A stretch of DNA of 64,000 nt, taken from positions 248,001 to 312,000 of the forward strand of contig NZ_JALDWJ010000004.1 of the NCBI RefSeq assembly GCF_022758295.1. Reading direction: 5' to 3'. The notes under the pieces were generated by a model. It was given only the letters and a program-made list of their open reading frames with translations, ran no database searches and was not told the origin of the DNA. Made by a program: the position numbers and the translations under genes. Source of the stretch: Lysobacter sp. CFH 32150. GTDB lineage: Bacteria; Pseudomonadota; Gammaproteobacteria; Xanthomonadales; Xanthomonadaceae. Of this stretch, positions 8,465-16,436 are shown in pieces (position 1 is the first letter of the stretch; the number at the start of each line of letters is the position of its first letter).

Positions 8465-10927
8465 ATGTCCGCGCGCCCCGTCCGTCTTGCTTGCGCCATC
8501 GCATTGATCTCGGCCGCGGCGTTGGCCTACCAGTTGCTGCTGATGCGCTGGCTGGCGATCGCGCACTGGCATCCCTTTGCGGTGGTGATCATCAGCCTGG
8601 CCTTGCTTGGCCACGGCGCCAGCGGTACCGCGCTCAGCGTATTGCGCGAACGCGCGGTGGATCGCTTCGACGCATGGTTCCCGGCAGCGGCGATCGTGTT
8701 CGCGCTCACTGCAGCGGTGTGCCTGGGACTGGCGCGCGCGTTGCCGTTCAACGGCCTGGAACTGGTGTGGAACTGGCGACAATTCCTGTGGCTGAGTGCG
8801 CTGTACTTGTGCCTGGCGCTGCCATTCTTCTTCGCCGCGGCGTGTTTCGGCCTGGCGTTCGCGCGTCATGGCGACGACATCCCGATGCTGTACGGCGCCG
8901 ATCTGTTCGGCGCCGGCGTCGGCGCCGTGCTGGCGTTGGTCATGTTGTGGCTGGTGCCGGTGGATGTGGCTTTGCTGCTGGTCGTGCTGCTCGCGCCAGC
9001 GGCTGCGGTGGTGATGCGTGGGCTCGCATCGCGGACGGCCACGTGCGCCATCGTCGCAATACTCGTCCTCGTGATGTTGGCGACGACACGCGCGCTGGCA
9101 CCGGCGCCGAACGAATTCAAAGGATTGGCGAAAGCATTGCTGGTACGCGACGCGCGCATCATCGCCGAGCGCCACAGCTCCTACGGCTGGCTGGCGGTGG
9201 TGGCGAGTCCGCGACTGCCGTTGCGGCAGGTGCCTGGATTGAGTCTCAACAACCTGCAGGAGCCGGCGCCGCAACTGGGCGTGTATACCGACGGCGACTC
9301 CCTCAGTGCGATCACCCGCAACGACGGCAAGCGCGCATCGCTTGCCTACCTCGGGCGCACGACCTCGGCGTTGCCATATCGGCTGCGCCTGCGTCCGCGC
9401 GTGCTGGTGCTCGGCGCCGGCGCTGGCTTCGAAGTGCTGCAGGCCTTGGCGCTGGATGCACGTACCGTGCGCGCGGTCGAGACCAATCCGCAGATGGTGG
9501 GCCTGGTGACAGCGCGCTATGGCGACTATGCCGGCGGGCTGTACCGCGATCCACGCGTACAGGTGCAAGTGGCCGAGCTGCGCGGTTTCGTGCGTGCGAC
9601 GACCGCACGCTACGACCTGATCGTGCTTGGCCAGGGGGGGTCGTTCGCTTCCGGCAGCGCCGGCGTCACGGCGGTCGCGGAGGACTACGCCGCGACGGTG
9701 CAGGCCCTGCGCGACGACTACGTGCGGCTGGCGCCCGGTGGACTGCTCGCGATCACGCGCTGGGAGAAGCAGCCGCCGCGCGATGCGCTGAAGTTGTTCG
9801 CCACCGCCGTCGAGGCATTGCGTGCCGAAGGCGTGCGCGATGCCGGGGTGCAACTGGCGATGATCCGCAACTGGGACGCGAGCACGCTGTTGCTGAAGCG
9901 CGGCGCATTCACTGCCGGCGAGATCGAGCGATTGCGCGCGTTCGTCGAGGAGTTCAGCTTCGATCCGGTGCATTACCCGGGCATGCGTGCAGGCGAGGGC
10001 AATCGCTACCACGCGCTCGCACGCGCCGAGGCATTCATTGGTGCACGTGAACTGCTGTCGCCACGCGCCCAGGCGTATGTCGAGGCCTACAAGTTCGACA
10101 TCGCGCCGGCGACCGATGACCGGCCGTACTTCGCCAACTTCTTCAAGTGGGCGACGCTGCCGGAGCTGTGGCGCCTGCGTGCGCAGGGTGCGGCGGTGCT
10201 GCTGGATTCCGGTTATCTGCTGTTGCTCGCGGCGCTGGCGCAGGCGATGCCATTGGCGGTGGCATTGGTGTTGTTGCCGTTGCTGGCGCTACCGCGGCGC
10301 GACGAGATCGCACGCGGCCTGCGTCTGCGGGTACTGGCGTACTTCGCCTGCCTAGGCCTGGCGTTCATGCTGATCGAGATTGCGTGCCTGTCGCGGCTCA
10401 CGCTGCTGGTTGGGCAGCCGCTGCTGGCCATCGGCGTGGGCTTGGCGGGGTTCCTGCTGTTCGCCGGTGGCGGCAGTCTTTGCGCGCAACGTTGGCGCCA
10501 CGACCCGGCGCGTTCGATCGTGCTGGCGGTGTGCACGATTGCGCTCGCGCTGGCCTGGCACTTCGCGGTGTTCGCGCTGGCGTTACGAGTCGGTGCAAGT
10601 TGGTCGCCGTGGTTGCGCGCGATCCTCGGTCTGCTGACGATCGCGCCGCTGGCATTCGCGATGGGCCTGCCGTTTCCACTGGGCTTGTCGCGGCTGGCAC
10701 GCACCGTGCCGGCGCTGGTGCCGTGGGCCTGGGGCATCAACGGCTGCGCGTCCGTGGTCGCGGCGATCGCGGCGTTGCTGCTGGCGATCGAAATCGGGCT
10801 GGCGACGACGTTGCTGGTCGCGCTGGGGTTGTATGCGTTGGCGGCTGCGGTATGGCCGGCTCAATACAGATCGACGGGATCGATGTCGAGCGACCAGCGC
10901 AGTTTGCGTGCTTCGGGCAAGGCATAG
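8465..10927 (+). CDS. Multi-spanning membrane protein with spermidine-synthase-like (SAM-binding) domain
   Basis: 820 residues. About seven hydrophobic segments fill residues 8-220, a soluble aminopropyltransferase/methyltransferase-like domain lies around 280-560, and six or seven more membrane segments follow to the end. The soluble domain has the nucleotide-binding glycine loop VLVLGAGAGFEVLQ near residue 315, and the SpeE-like segments AVETNPQMVGLV and DLIVLGQGGSF. The domain order matches membrane-embedded spermidine-synthase-like proteins of proteobacteria, whose substrate is unknown. The last 22 codons run antisense over the 3' end of priA (67-bp convergent overlap). Confidence 0.72.
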   Translation: MSARPVRLACAIALISAAALAYQLLLMRWLAIAHWHPFAVVIISLALLGHGASGTALSVLRERAVDRFDAWFPAAAIVFALTAAVCLGLARALPFNGLELVWNWRQFLWLSALYLCLALPFFFAAACFGLAFARHGDDIPMLYGADLFGAGVGAVLALVMLWLVPVDVALLLVVLLAPAAAVVMRGLASRTATCAIVAILVLVMLATTRALAPAPNEFKGLAKALLVRDARIIAERHSSYGWLAVVASPRLPLRQVPGLSLNNLQEPAPQLGVYTDGDSLSAITRNDGKRASLAYLGRTTSALPYRLRLRPRVLVLGAGAGFEVLQALALDARTVRAVETNPQMVGLVTARYGDYAGGLYRDPRVQVQVAELRGFVRATTARYDLIVLGQGGSFASGSAGVTAVAEDYAATVQALRDDYVRLAPGGLLAITRWEKQPPRDALKLFATAVEALRAEGVRDAGVQLAMIRNWDASTLLLKRGAFTAGEIERLRAFVEEFSFDPVHYPGMRAGEGNRYHALARAEAFIGARELLSPRAQAYVEAYKFDIAPATDDRPYFANFFKWATLPELWRLRAQGAAVLLDSGYLLLLAALAQAMPLAVALVLLPLLALPRRDEIARGLRLRVLAYFACLGLAFMLIEIACLSRLTLLVGQPLLAIGVGLAGFLLFAGGGSLCAQRWRHDPARSIVLAVCTIALALAWHFAVFALALRVGASWSPWLRAILGLLTIAPLAFAMGLPFPLGLSRLARTVPALVPWAWGINGCASVVAAIAALLLAIEIGLATTLLVALGLYALAAAVWPAQYRSTGSMSSDQRSLRASGKA

Positions 10928-13044
10928 ATTGCGGGTAACGCGGCATCGAGCGCCGCGTGCAAACTGCGACGATCGCCTGCGGACAGCAGCAACTGTGCGC
11001 GCTGATAGCCGGCGCGCCTCGGCATCGGTGCTGGCAGCGGCCCTTGCAGTTCGAGTTGCGTGTCGACATCGCGCAACACCGCCTTTGCCGCTTGCAGGAA
11101 CGCCAGCGGCGGTTCGGCGTGCTGCGCTTCCGCGCGCAGAAGCGCGAGGGGCGCGAATGGCGGGAAGTTCGCTGCCTCGCGCTGCGTGAATTCGCTGTCG
11201 GCATACGCGTGGTAGCCGCCGTTGATCAGCGTCAGCAATAGCGGGTGCTCGGGATGGTGCGTCTGCAGGAGTACTTCGCCGCGCTTGTCGGCGCGACCGG
11301 CGCGCCCGGCGACCTGGATCAGCAACTGCGCCAGTTTTTCGCCGGAACGAAAATCGGCGGAGAACAGGCCTTCGTCGATGCCGACCACGGCGACCAGGGT
11401 GAGGTTCGGCAGGTCGTGGCCTTTGGCGAGCATCTGCGTGCCGACCAGGATGCCAGGTCGCGTGCCGAGTTCTGTCAGCAAAGTTTCCAGCGCATCACGC
11501 CGCCGGGTACTACCGCGATCGACGCGCAGCACCGGGACGTCGGCGAATGTTTCCGCCAGCCATTCCTCGAGCCGCTCGGTCCCGATGCCCTGCGGCTGCA
11601 GCGCGAGGCCGCCGCAATCCGGACACGCATCCGGCACCGCCTGGCGCGCACCGCAGTGGTGGCATTGCAGGCGACGGCCGCCGGCGTGCACGGTCATCGG
11701 TGCGTCGCAGCGTTTGCATTGCGCCGACCAACCGCAGTCGTGGCACAGCAGCACCGGTGCGTAGCCGCGACGGTTCTTGAACACCAGCACCTGGCCACCG
11801 GCGTCGAGTGCGGCGCGGATCGCGGTGAGGAGCTCCGGCGACAGACCTGCCTGCAATGGGCGTTTGCGCACGTCGAGCACGCGCACCGACGGTGGCCGTG
11901 CATCGCCGGCGCGCTGGGTCAGGCGCAGGTGCGCATAACGCCCGCCACGGGCGTTGTGCAGCGTTTCCAGCGAAGGCGTGGCGCTGCCGAGCAGCACCGG
12001 CACGCCCAGCGCCTTACCGCGCACCAGGGCGAAATCGCGGGCGTGGTAGCGGATGCCGTCCTGCTGCTTGTAGCTGCCATCGTGCTCTTCGTCGATCACG
12101 ATCAGGCCGGCGTCCGGCAGCGGCGTGAACACCGCCGAGCGCGTGCCGACGATCACCCGCGCTTCGCCGCGCCAGGCCGCCGCCCAGACGCGCGCGCGCT
12201 CGCCATCGTTCAGGCCCGAGTGCAGCGCATGCACGGGCACGCCGAGGCGCGCGCGGAAGCGCGTCAGGGTCTGCGGTGTCAGCCCGATCTCCGGCACCAG
12301 CACCAGCGCCTGTTTGCCGCGCGCGAGGCAGTCGGCGATGGCGTGCAGGTAGACCTCGGTCTTGCCGCTGCCGGTGACGCCGTCGAGCAACAAGGCGGCG
12401 AAGCCGTCTGTGGCCTGGATGGTGTCAATGGCGACACGCTGTTCGGCATTGAGCGTGGGTCCGGGCTGCGGCGTCGGCGCGTATTGCGTAGCGGGAATCG
12501 CCATCCGTTCGGCGAGGCCGCGCTTGAGCAGGGCGCGTGCGGCGCTGCGCCAGTCTTCGAACTGGTCGTCGAGTCGGCTTTCATCCAACGCACCTTCGAG
12601 CAGCAGATCGGCCAATCGCCGTGGTCTGCCGCGCAGGCGCGAGTGCGCGGTCACGCCGGCTTCGGTCAGCACCCAGGCCCAGGCGTGAGTGTCCGGCAAC
12701 GGCTCGCCGCGTCGCAGCGCCGCCGGCAAGGCGGTGGCGAAGACCTCGCCGAGCGGCGCATGGGTGTAGCGCGCTAGCCAATGCAGCGAGTCGCGCAACT
12801 CGCCGTGGAACAAGGGCGTGGCATCGAGCAGGGAGAGCGCCGCGCGCAACGCCGGCGCATCGGGATCGGGCGCGCCGATGGCGGCGACGAGGCCGACCAG
12901 TTCGCGGTTGCCGAACGGCACGCGCACGCGGCTGCCGACGTCGTCCGGCATGGGCGCGTGGCCTTCCGGCGCGTAGTAGTCGAACAGTCGCGGCAACGGC
13001 AGCGGCAGGGCGACGCGCAGGATGGATTCGGCGGCAACGGGCAT
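10861..13044 (-). CDS. priA: Primosomal replication restart helicase PriA (N')
   Basis: DEAH-like helicase that recognises stalled forks and reloads DnaB. The 727 residues contain an N-terminal 3' DNA-binding domain (about 8-110), Walker A GVTGSGKTE (222-230), and the Walker B box DEEH (318-321) followed by the PriA-specific aromatic-rich loop SYKQQDG and RYHARD. The zinc-binding cysteine cluster (CHDCG, CKRC, CHHC, CPDC, about 440-490) splits the helicase core. The C-terminal domain includes QVAGRAGRADKRGEV. Length and motifs are complete. The 3' end is overlapped by the convergent membrane-protein gene. Confidence 0.96.
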   Translation of the reverse strand: MPVAAESILRVALPLPLPRLFDYYAPEGHAPMPDDVGSRVRVPFGNRELVGLVAAIGAPDPDAPALRAALSLLDATPLFHGELRDSLHWLARYTHAPLGEVFATALPAALRRGEPLPDTHAWAWVLTEAGVTAHSRLRGRPRRLADLLLEGALDESRLDDQFEDWRSAARALLKRGLAERMAIPATQYAPTPQPGPTLNAEQRVAIDTIQATDGFAALLLDGVTGSGKTEVYLHAIADCLARGKQALVLVPEIGLTPQTLTRFRARLGVPVHALHSGLNDGERARVWAAAWRGEARVIVGTRSAVFTPLPDAGLIVIDEEHDGSYKQQDGIRYHARDFALVRGKALGVPVLLGSATPSLETLHNARGGRYAHLRLTQRAGDARPPSVRVLDVRKRPLQAGLSPELLTAIRAALDAGGQVLVFKNRRGYAPVLLCHDCGWSAQCKRCDAPMTVHAGGRRLQCHHCGARQAVPDACPDCGGLALQPQGIGTERLEEWLAETFADVPVLRVDRGSTRRRDALETLLTELGTRPGILVGTQMLAKGHDLPNLTLVAVVGIDEGLFSADFRSGEKLAQLLIQVAGRAGRADKRGEVLLQTHHPEHPLLLTLINGGYHAYADSEFTQREAANFPPFAPLALLRAEAQHAEPPLAFLQAAKAVLRDVDTQLELQGPLPAPMPRRAGYQRAQLLLSAGDRRSLHAALDAALPAIYALPEARKLRWSLDIDPVDLY

Positions 13045-13158
13045 CGCGCCAGTCTAGCGGTCGCCGAGTTCGTGCCGCAGGCGCGGCGAGTTGCCGGCGA
13101 CAGCTGGTCGATAGCGTGACGAAGGTCTCGCAAACGCTCGAATCAAAAGGGATTTTGT

Positions 13159-13185
13159 CCTTATCCACACGATCTGTGGATAAGG
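13159..13185. promoter_or_regulatory. Inverted pair of consensus DnaA boxes
   Basis: TTATCCACA (13161-13169), spacer CGATC, then TGTGGATAA (13175-13183). Both are exact E. coli R1/R4-type 9-mers, and the arms extend to 11 bases with CC/GG. It is not next to dnaA or gyrB and there is no AT-rich unwinding region, so it is more likely a DnaA-binding regulatory or titration site than the origin. Confidence 0.6.
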
Positions 13186-13250
13186 CTGTGCATGGACGTG
13201 CGGCAGGAATGCGCGAAGACGGATTTCCAAGCTCCGCAGCTTGCTTGGTG

Positions 13251-13272
13251 AAAAAAGTGCCACAAGGCACTT
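13251..13272 (-). terminator. Intrinsic terminator on the minus strand, no obvious gene upstream
   Basis: Read on the minus strand: stem AAGTGCC/GGCACTT (13272-13266 with 13261-13255), TTGT loop, then TTTT. Any transcript ending here would have to start between about 13273 and 13488, which makes a small RNA possible. It could also block antisense transcription into the priA promoter. Confidence 0.5.
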
Positions 13273-13488
13273 AGTCTTTAGAATCAATGGGTTGTTCGTG
13301 AAACCAAGTTGAAATACGGCGCGGCCGGGTCGTGAACCGAGTCCGGGTGACGTTTCTATTACCGCTGTGCACAACCGATTTGGGCGCAAGCCTTGTACAG
13401 CCTCGCGGAGCCGGACTTTGCAGTGCTGTCAAGACGGTCTCTCGGCAATGCGCATCGCTATGATCCGGAGGATGACGACTGAGTTTCG

Positions 13489-14895
13489 ATGACCGCGGTG
13501 CTTCCCTCCACGGCCGCGCTGGCCGCCTTCTTCCGCGGGATCGACCGCCGCGCGGCTGTCCTGGCCGAACTGCAATGCGGCGACCCGCTCGCTGGTAACG
13601 CCGCACTCGCCGCGGCGATGCGCGCATTCCGGACCAGCGCCGGGCCATTGCCGTTGGCGCAGTGGCCAGAGCGGTTCTGGGCATTGCTGCTGGCGACTCC
13701 GCAACTGCGGCGCAGCGCGCCGCCGTCGGCATGGGCGCCGCAGTGGCAGCCCCTGGCCGCGCTTGGTAACGGACCGCGTGCGGCGGTGCTGCTGCGACTT
13801 GCGGCGGGACTGGACATCGACGCAGCGGCAGCCGTGCTGGCGGTCGCGCCAGCGACCTACCTCGCCGCGCTGCAACCCGTGGCTACGGACAACGTCTGGC
13901 AGGCGCTCGAGGCCGCCATCCAGCAACAGGTGCAATCCCTGTCGCCGCAAAGGCTCGCGCACCTGGCACAGCTGCGCGAACGGGCGTTGCTCGGGCAGCC
14001 GGCGCCGCCGCCTCGTGCACCGGTGGCGGCAACGCAACCACGCGCGCCGCGGCGTTGGTCGCTCGCACTGTCATGGCTGGGACTGGCCGCCTGCGTCGCG
14101 GGCTTCGCTGCAACCTTCTTCTGGTCGCGTCCGCCGGGAGACGCCGATGCCGCGCTGCCAGGTCGCAGCGAAGCGCTCCCGCCGGCGGCAGCACCCGCAG
14201 CACGCTTCGATGCTGACTTCGCCGCGTCCAGTCATCGCGATTTCGCCTTGCTGGCTGATCCGGAAGGACTGCGGAAGGCCCAAACCCTGTCGTTGAACGC
14301 GTGGTACGTGGCGGAGCTGGCGAAGACGCCCGTCGCCGCATCTGCGGCCCCGGTGATGGACGTCGTACCGGCCATCGCCGCGCCAGGACCTGTGCTGCCG
14401 TCAGCGTCCTGGGCGGCGATGGATGCAAGCCAGCGCGCCGGGTACCTCCAGCGCATGGCGTCCTGGGATGCCTTGCCGGCCGCCGAACGGGGTGCGCAAC
14501 GCGAGCGCTACCACGCCTGGCAAGCATTGAATGCCATTGAGCAGGCGCAGGTGGATACCGCGGCGCAGGCGTTCGCCGGCTTGCCCGAGGCGGAACAGCA
14601 GGCGGTGCGGCAACGGTTCGCGGCGCTCGACGCCAGCATCCAGCGAGGCTGGCTGCTGGGCCCGGATCTGGGCGCCGATTATCCGAAGCTGCATCCGTTG
14701 CTGGCGCAATTGCCCGCAGAGCAACATGCGTCGTTGCTGGTCGCGTTGCGGGTCATGGGCGCGGCAGAACGTGCGGATCTTGCGCGATTGGCGCAACGGT
14801 TGCCGCCGCAGCAACGCGCGGACTTACTCCGCGGCTTGCTGGCGACGCCGGTCGCGGACCGCGGCGCCTGGCTGCGGCTGCGTGTCGCGGACTGA
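13489..14895 (+). CDS. DUF3106 membrane protein with sigma-like N-terminal segment
   Basis: 468 residues. The N-terminal 170 are helical and end in a stretch (LGNGPRAAVLLRLAAGLDI...AAVLAVAPATYLAALQ) that resembles a decayed sigma region 4 helix-turn-helix. One membrane segment follows (SWLGLAACVAGFAATFFW, about 198-215). After a low-complexity linker comes a DUF3106-type repeat domain (WAAMDASQRAGYLQRMASW, FAGLPEAEQQAVRQRF). The topology suggests a cytoplasmic N-terminus and periplasmic DUF3106 domain. The role is unknown. GGAGG lies 17 bases upstream of the ATG, and a 14-codon ORF (ATG 13448) ends on the start codon (TGATG-type coupling). The 3' end overlaps the convergent DUF4286 gene by 72 bp. 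Confidence 0.7.
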   Translation: MTAVLPSTAALAAFFRGIDRRAAVLAELQCGDPLAGNAALAAAMRAFRTSAGPLPLAQWPERFWALLLATPQLRRSAPPSAWAPQWQPLAALGNGPRAAVLLRLAAGLDIDAAAAVLAVAPATYLAALQPVATDNVWQALEAAIQQQVQSLSPQRLAHLAQLRERALLGQPAPPPRAPVAATQPRAPRRWSLALSWLGLAACVAGFAATFFWSRPPGDADAALPGRSEALPPAAAPAARFDADFAASSHRDFALLADPEGLRKAQTLSLNAWYVAELAKTPVAASAAPVMDVVPAIAAPGPVLPSASWAAMDASQRAGYLQRMASWDALPAAERGAQRERYHAWQALNAIEQAQVDTAAQAFAGLPEAEQQAVRQRFAALDASIQRGWLLGPDLGADYPKLHPLLAQLPAEQHASLLVALRVMGAAERADLARLAQRLPPQQRADLLRGLLATPVADRGAWLRLRVAD

Positions 14896-15225
14896 AGACG
14901 GCTGGTCGATGTTGTCCAAAGCAACCTCACGCAGGGTGCGGCGCCGGATGCGCACGCCTTCCTCGCCGAAGCGCTGCAGGCCATCGGCGCGCAGTCGCGG
15001 GGCGTGTTCGCGCAGGTAGCTGTCGAGCGACGCATCGTCGCGCACCAGGTAGCGCACGCTAAGACCAAGCCGGCCCGCGGTCGGCCGTGGATCGAGTACT
15101 TCATGCAACTGCGCGCTGACGAAACCGGGCAGCGCGAGGATTTCGCGGATGTGGATATCGAGCCAGGCGCGGTACTCCTCCGCGATCGCGACATCGAATT
15201 CCAGATTTACTTCGTAGACGACCAT
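14824..15225 (-). CDS. DUF4286 family protein
   Basis: 133 residues of the DUF4286 family, ferredoxin-like small proteins of unknown function. The N-terminus MVVYEVNLEFDVAIAEEYRAW and the segment LPGFVSAQLHEV...LSVRYLVRD are characteristic. Family members are usually close to 100 residues. The extra C-terminal 25 residues, rich in Arg and Gln, are encoded where the gene runs antisense over the end of the DUF3106 gene. It follows the DUF3667 gene by six bases and is likely cotranscribed with it. Confidence 0.78.
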   Translation of the reverse strand: MVVYEVNLEFDVAIAEEYRAWLDIHIREILALPGFVSAQLHEVLDPRPTAGRLGLSVRYLVRDDASLDSYLREHAPRLRADGLQRFGEEGVRIRRRTLREVALDNIDQPSSVRDTQPQPGAAVRDRRRQQAAE

Positions 15226-15231
15226 TCCGCT

Positions 15232-16398
15232 TCACATCCAGACAAGACTGGCTGCCATGGTGACCACCACGCCGATGGACAGCAACACCAAATAGCTGAC
15301 CCCGAGCACGAAATACTTCAGCAGGGTCATCAGCCAGCCCTGTTCATATATCCGTTTCTGCATGAGCAGCAGGTACAGCGGCATCCAGATCCACAGCAAC
15401 GCCTCCAGGATGCCCAACAACCCGTTCAGGAAGCCCGCCTTGGGCCCCACCCAGTCTTCCAGCGCGTTCAGCGAGACCAGCCCGAGCAGCGCCAGGCAGA
15501 GGAAGGCGTGGCTGTGCAGGCCCACGATCAGGTGCTCCATGTACATCCGACGCTTGAACAGGTACGCCAGCTTGAGCAGCAGCGCGAATACCGGCAGCAG
15601 CAGGAACAGGGTCGAGGGCACCGCGCTGAGGACGGCGTCCTTGAACCGGTTCGGGTCGTGCTTGAGGCGGGCGATGTTGGCTTTGGCGCGCCCGACCTGG
15701 ACGTTGATCCAGCGGTTGGCGAAATCCGGCAGCCACGACACCGTGAGCGGGTTCTTCTGGGCGTCCCACGGCTTGCCATTGAAGGAGATCGTGTCTTCCT
15801 CTTCCTCTTCCTCGGAAGATGGCGGCGCGCCCTTGCCCTGTGCTTCGCGCAATTGTGCGATGCGCCTCTCGGCGGCTCTGTTGATGGCGACTTCCGCGGC
15901 GATCAGCGCACCGTCGACGCCGGGAACGCCGTGCTCCTCGCGGCGGGCCTTGGTCAACTCGGCCAGCGCTGCGTCGCGCCGTTGCTCAGCTTGGACGACT
16001 GTGGTGGCGCGTCCGATGTCGCTGTCGTCGCGGCCGTTGAAGTTGACATTGTCGCCGCTGATATCGAACGCGAACTGCGCCATGAAGAACGTGATGATGC
16101 TGAGGAACACGAACAATCGCACCGGACTGACGAAACGGATGCGATGACCGGCGAAGTACTCGCGGCTGAGATAGCCGGGCTTGGCGAACAACGGCCACAA
16201 CGTGCGGAACACGCGCGCATCGATGTTGAACACGCTGTCGAAGAAATCGCCGAAAAAGCTGCTGAAATGCCGCACCAGCCCCTTCACCGGCTGCCCGCAG
16301 GCGTAACAGTGTTCGCCGAGGAGCGGCGTGCCGCAGTTCTGGCACGCCGGCGGCGTGGGGTCCCTGGTGGCCGTAACGGCCGTCGTCGTTGCGTTCAT
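15232..16398 (-). CDS. DUF3667 zinc-ribbon membrane protein
   Basis: 388 residues. An N-terminal zinc ribbon (CQNCG...CYACGQ, about 18-37) is followed by VKGLVRHFSSFFGDFFDSVF, the DUF3667 signature. The first membrane segment (LFVFLSIITFFMAQFAF) leads into a long charged loop with an EEEEEED run, and four hydrophobic segments fill the C-terminal half. The start at 16398 is chosen because the zinc ribbon begins 17 residues later; a longer frame reaches into the divergent MATE gene. The function is unknown. Only 38 bp separate it from that divergent gene, so their promoters must overlap coding sequence. Confidence 0.8.
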   Translation of the reverse strand: MNATTTAVTATRDPTPPACQNCGTPLLGEHCYACGQPVKGLVRHFSSFFGDFFDSVFNIDARVFRTLWPLFAKPGYLSREYFAGHRIRFVSPVRLFVFLSIITFFMAQFAFDISGDNVNFNGRDDSDIGRATTVVQAEQRRDAALAELTKARREEHGVPGVDGALIAAEVAINRAAERRIAQLREAQGKGAPPSSEEEEEEDTISFNGKPWDAQKNPLTVSWLPDFANRWINVQVGRAKANIARLKHDPNRFKDAVLSAVPSTLFLLLPVFALLLKLAYLFKRRMYMEHLIVGLHSHAFLCLALLGLVSLNALEDWVGPKAGFLNGLLGILEALLWIWMPLYLLLMQKRIYEQGWLMTLLKYFVLGVSYLVLLSIGVVVTMAASLVWM

Positions 16399-16436
16399 GC
16401 CACTAAGATAACGAAAAGAAACTTCGAGACGACTTC

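Larger units (their letters stand above)
13045..13488. other. 444-bp intergenic region with inverted DnaA boxes and a minus-strand hairpin
   Basis: This divergent gap between priA and the DUF3106 gene is too long for simple promoters. It holds a perfect head-to-head pair of DnaA boxes, a DnaA-box-like TGTGCACAA at about 13367, and a minus-strand intrinsic terminator with no protein gene in front of it. Open frames here (for example 13054-13389 on the minus strand) look like chance extensions and have no recognisable product. Confidence 0.5.

Noticed and set aside
8345-10012. 555-residue minus-strand open frame
   Set aside because: Antisense to the spermidine-synthase-like membrane gene; His/Gln/Arg-rich shadow.
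13159-13185. Chromosomal replication origin
   Set aside because: Only one pair of DnaA boxes, no AT-rich unwinding element, and no dnaA, dnaN or gidA nearby.
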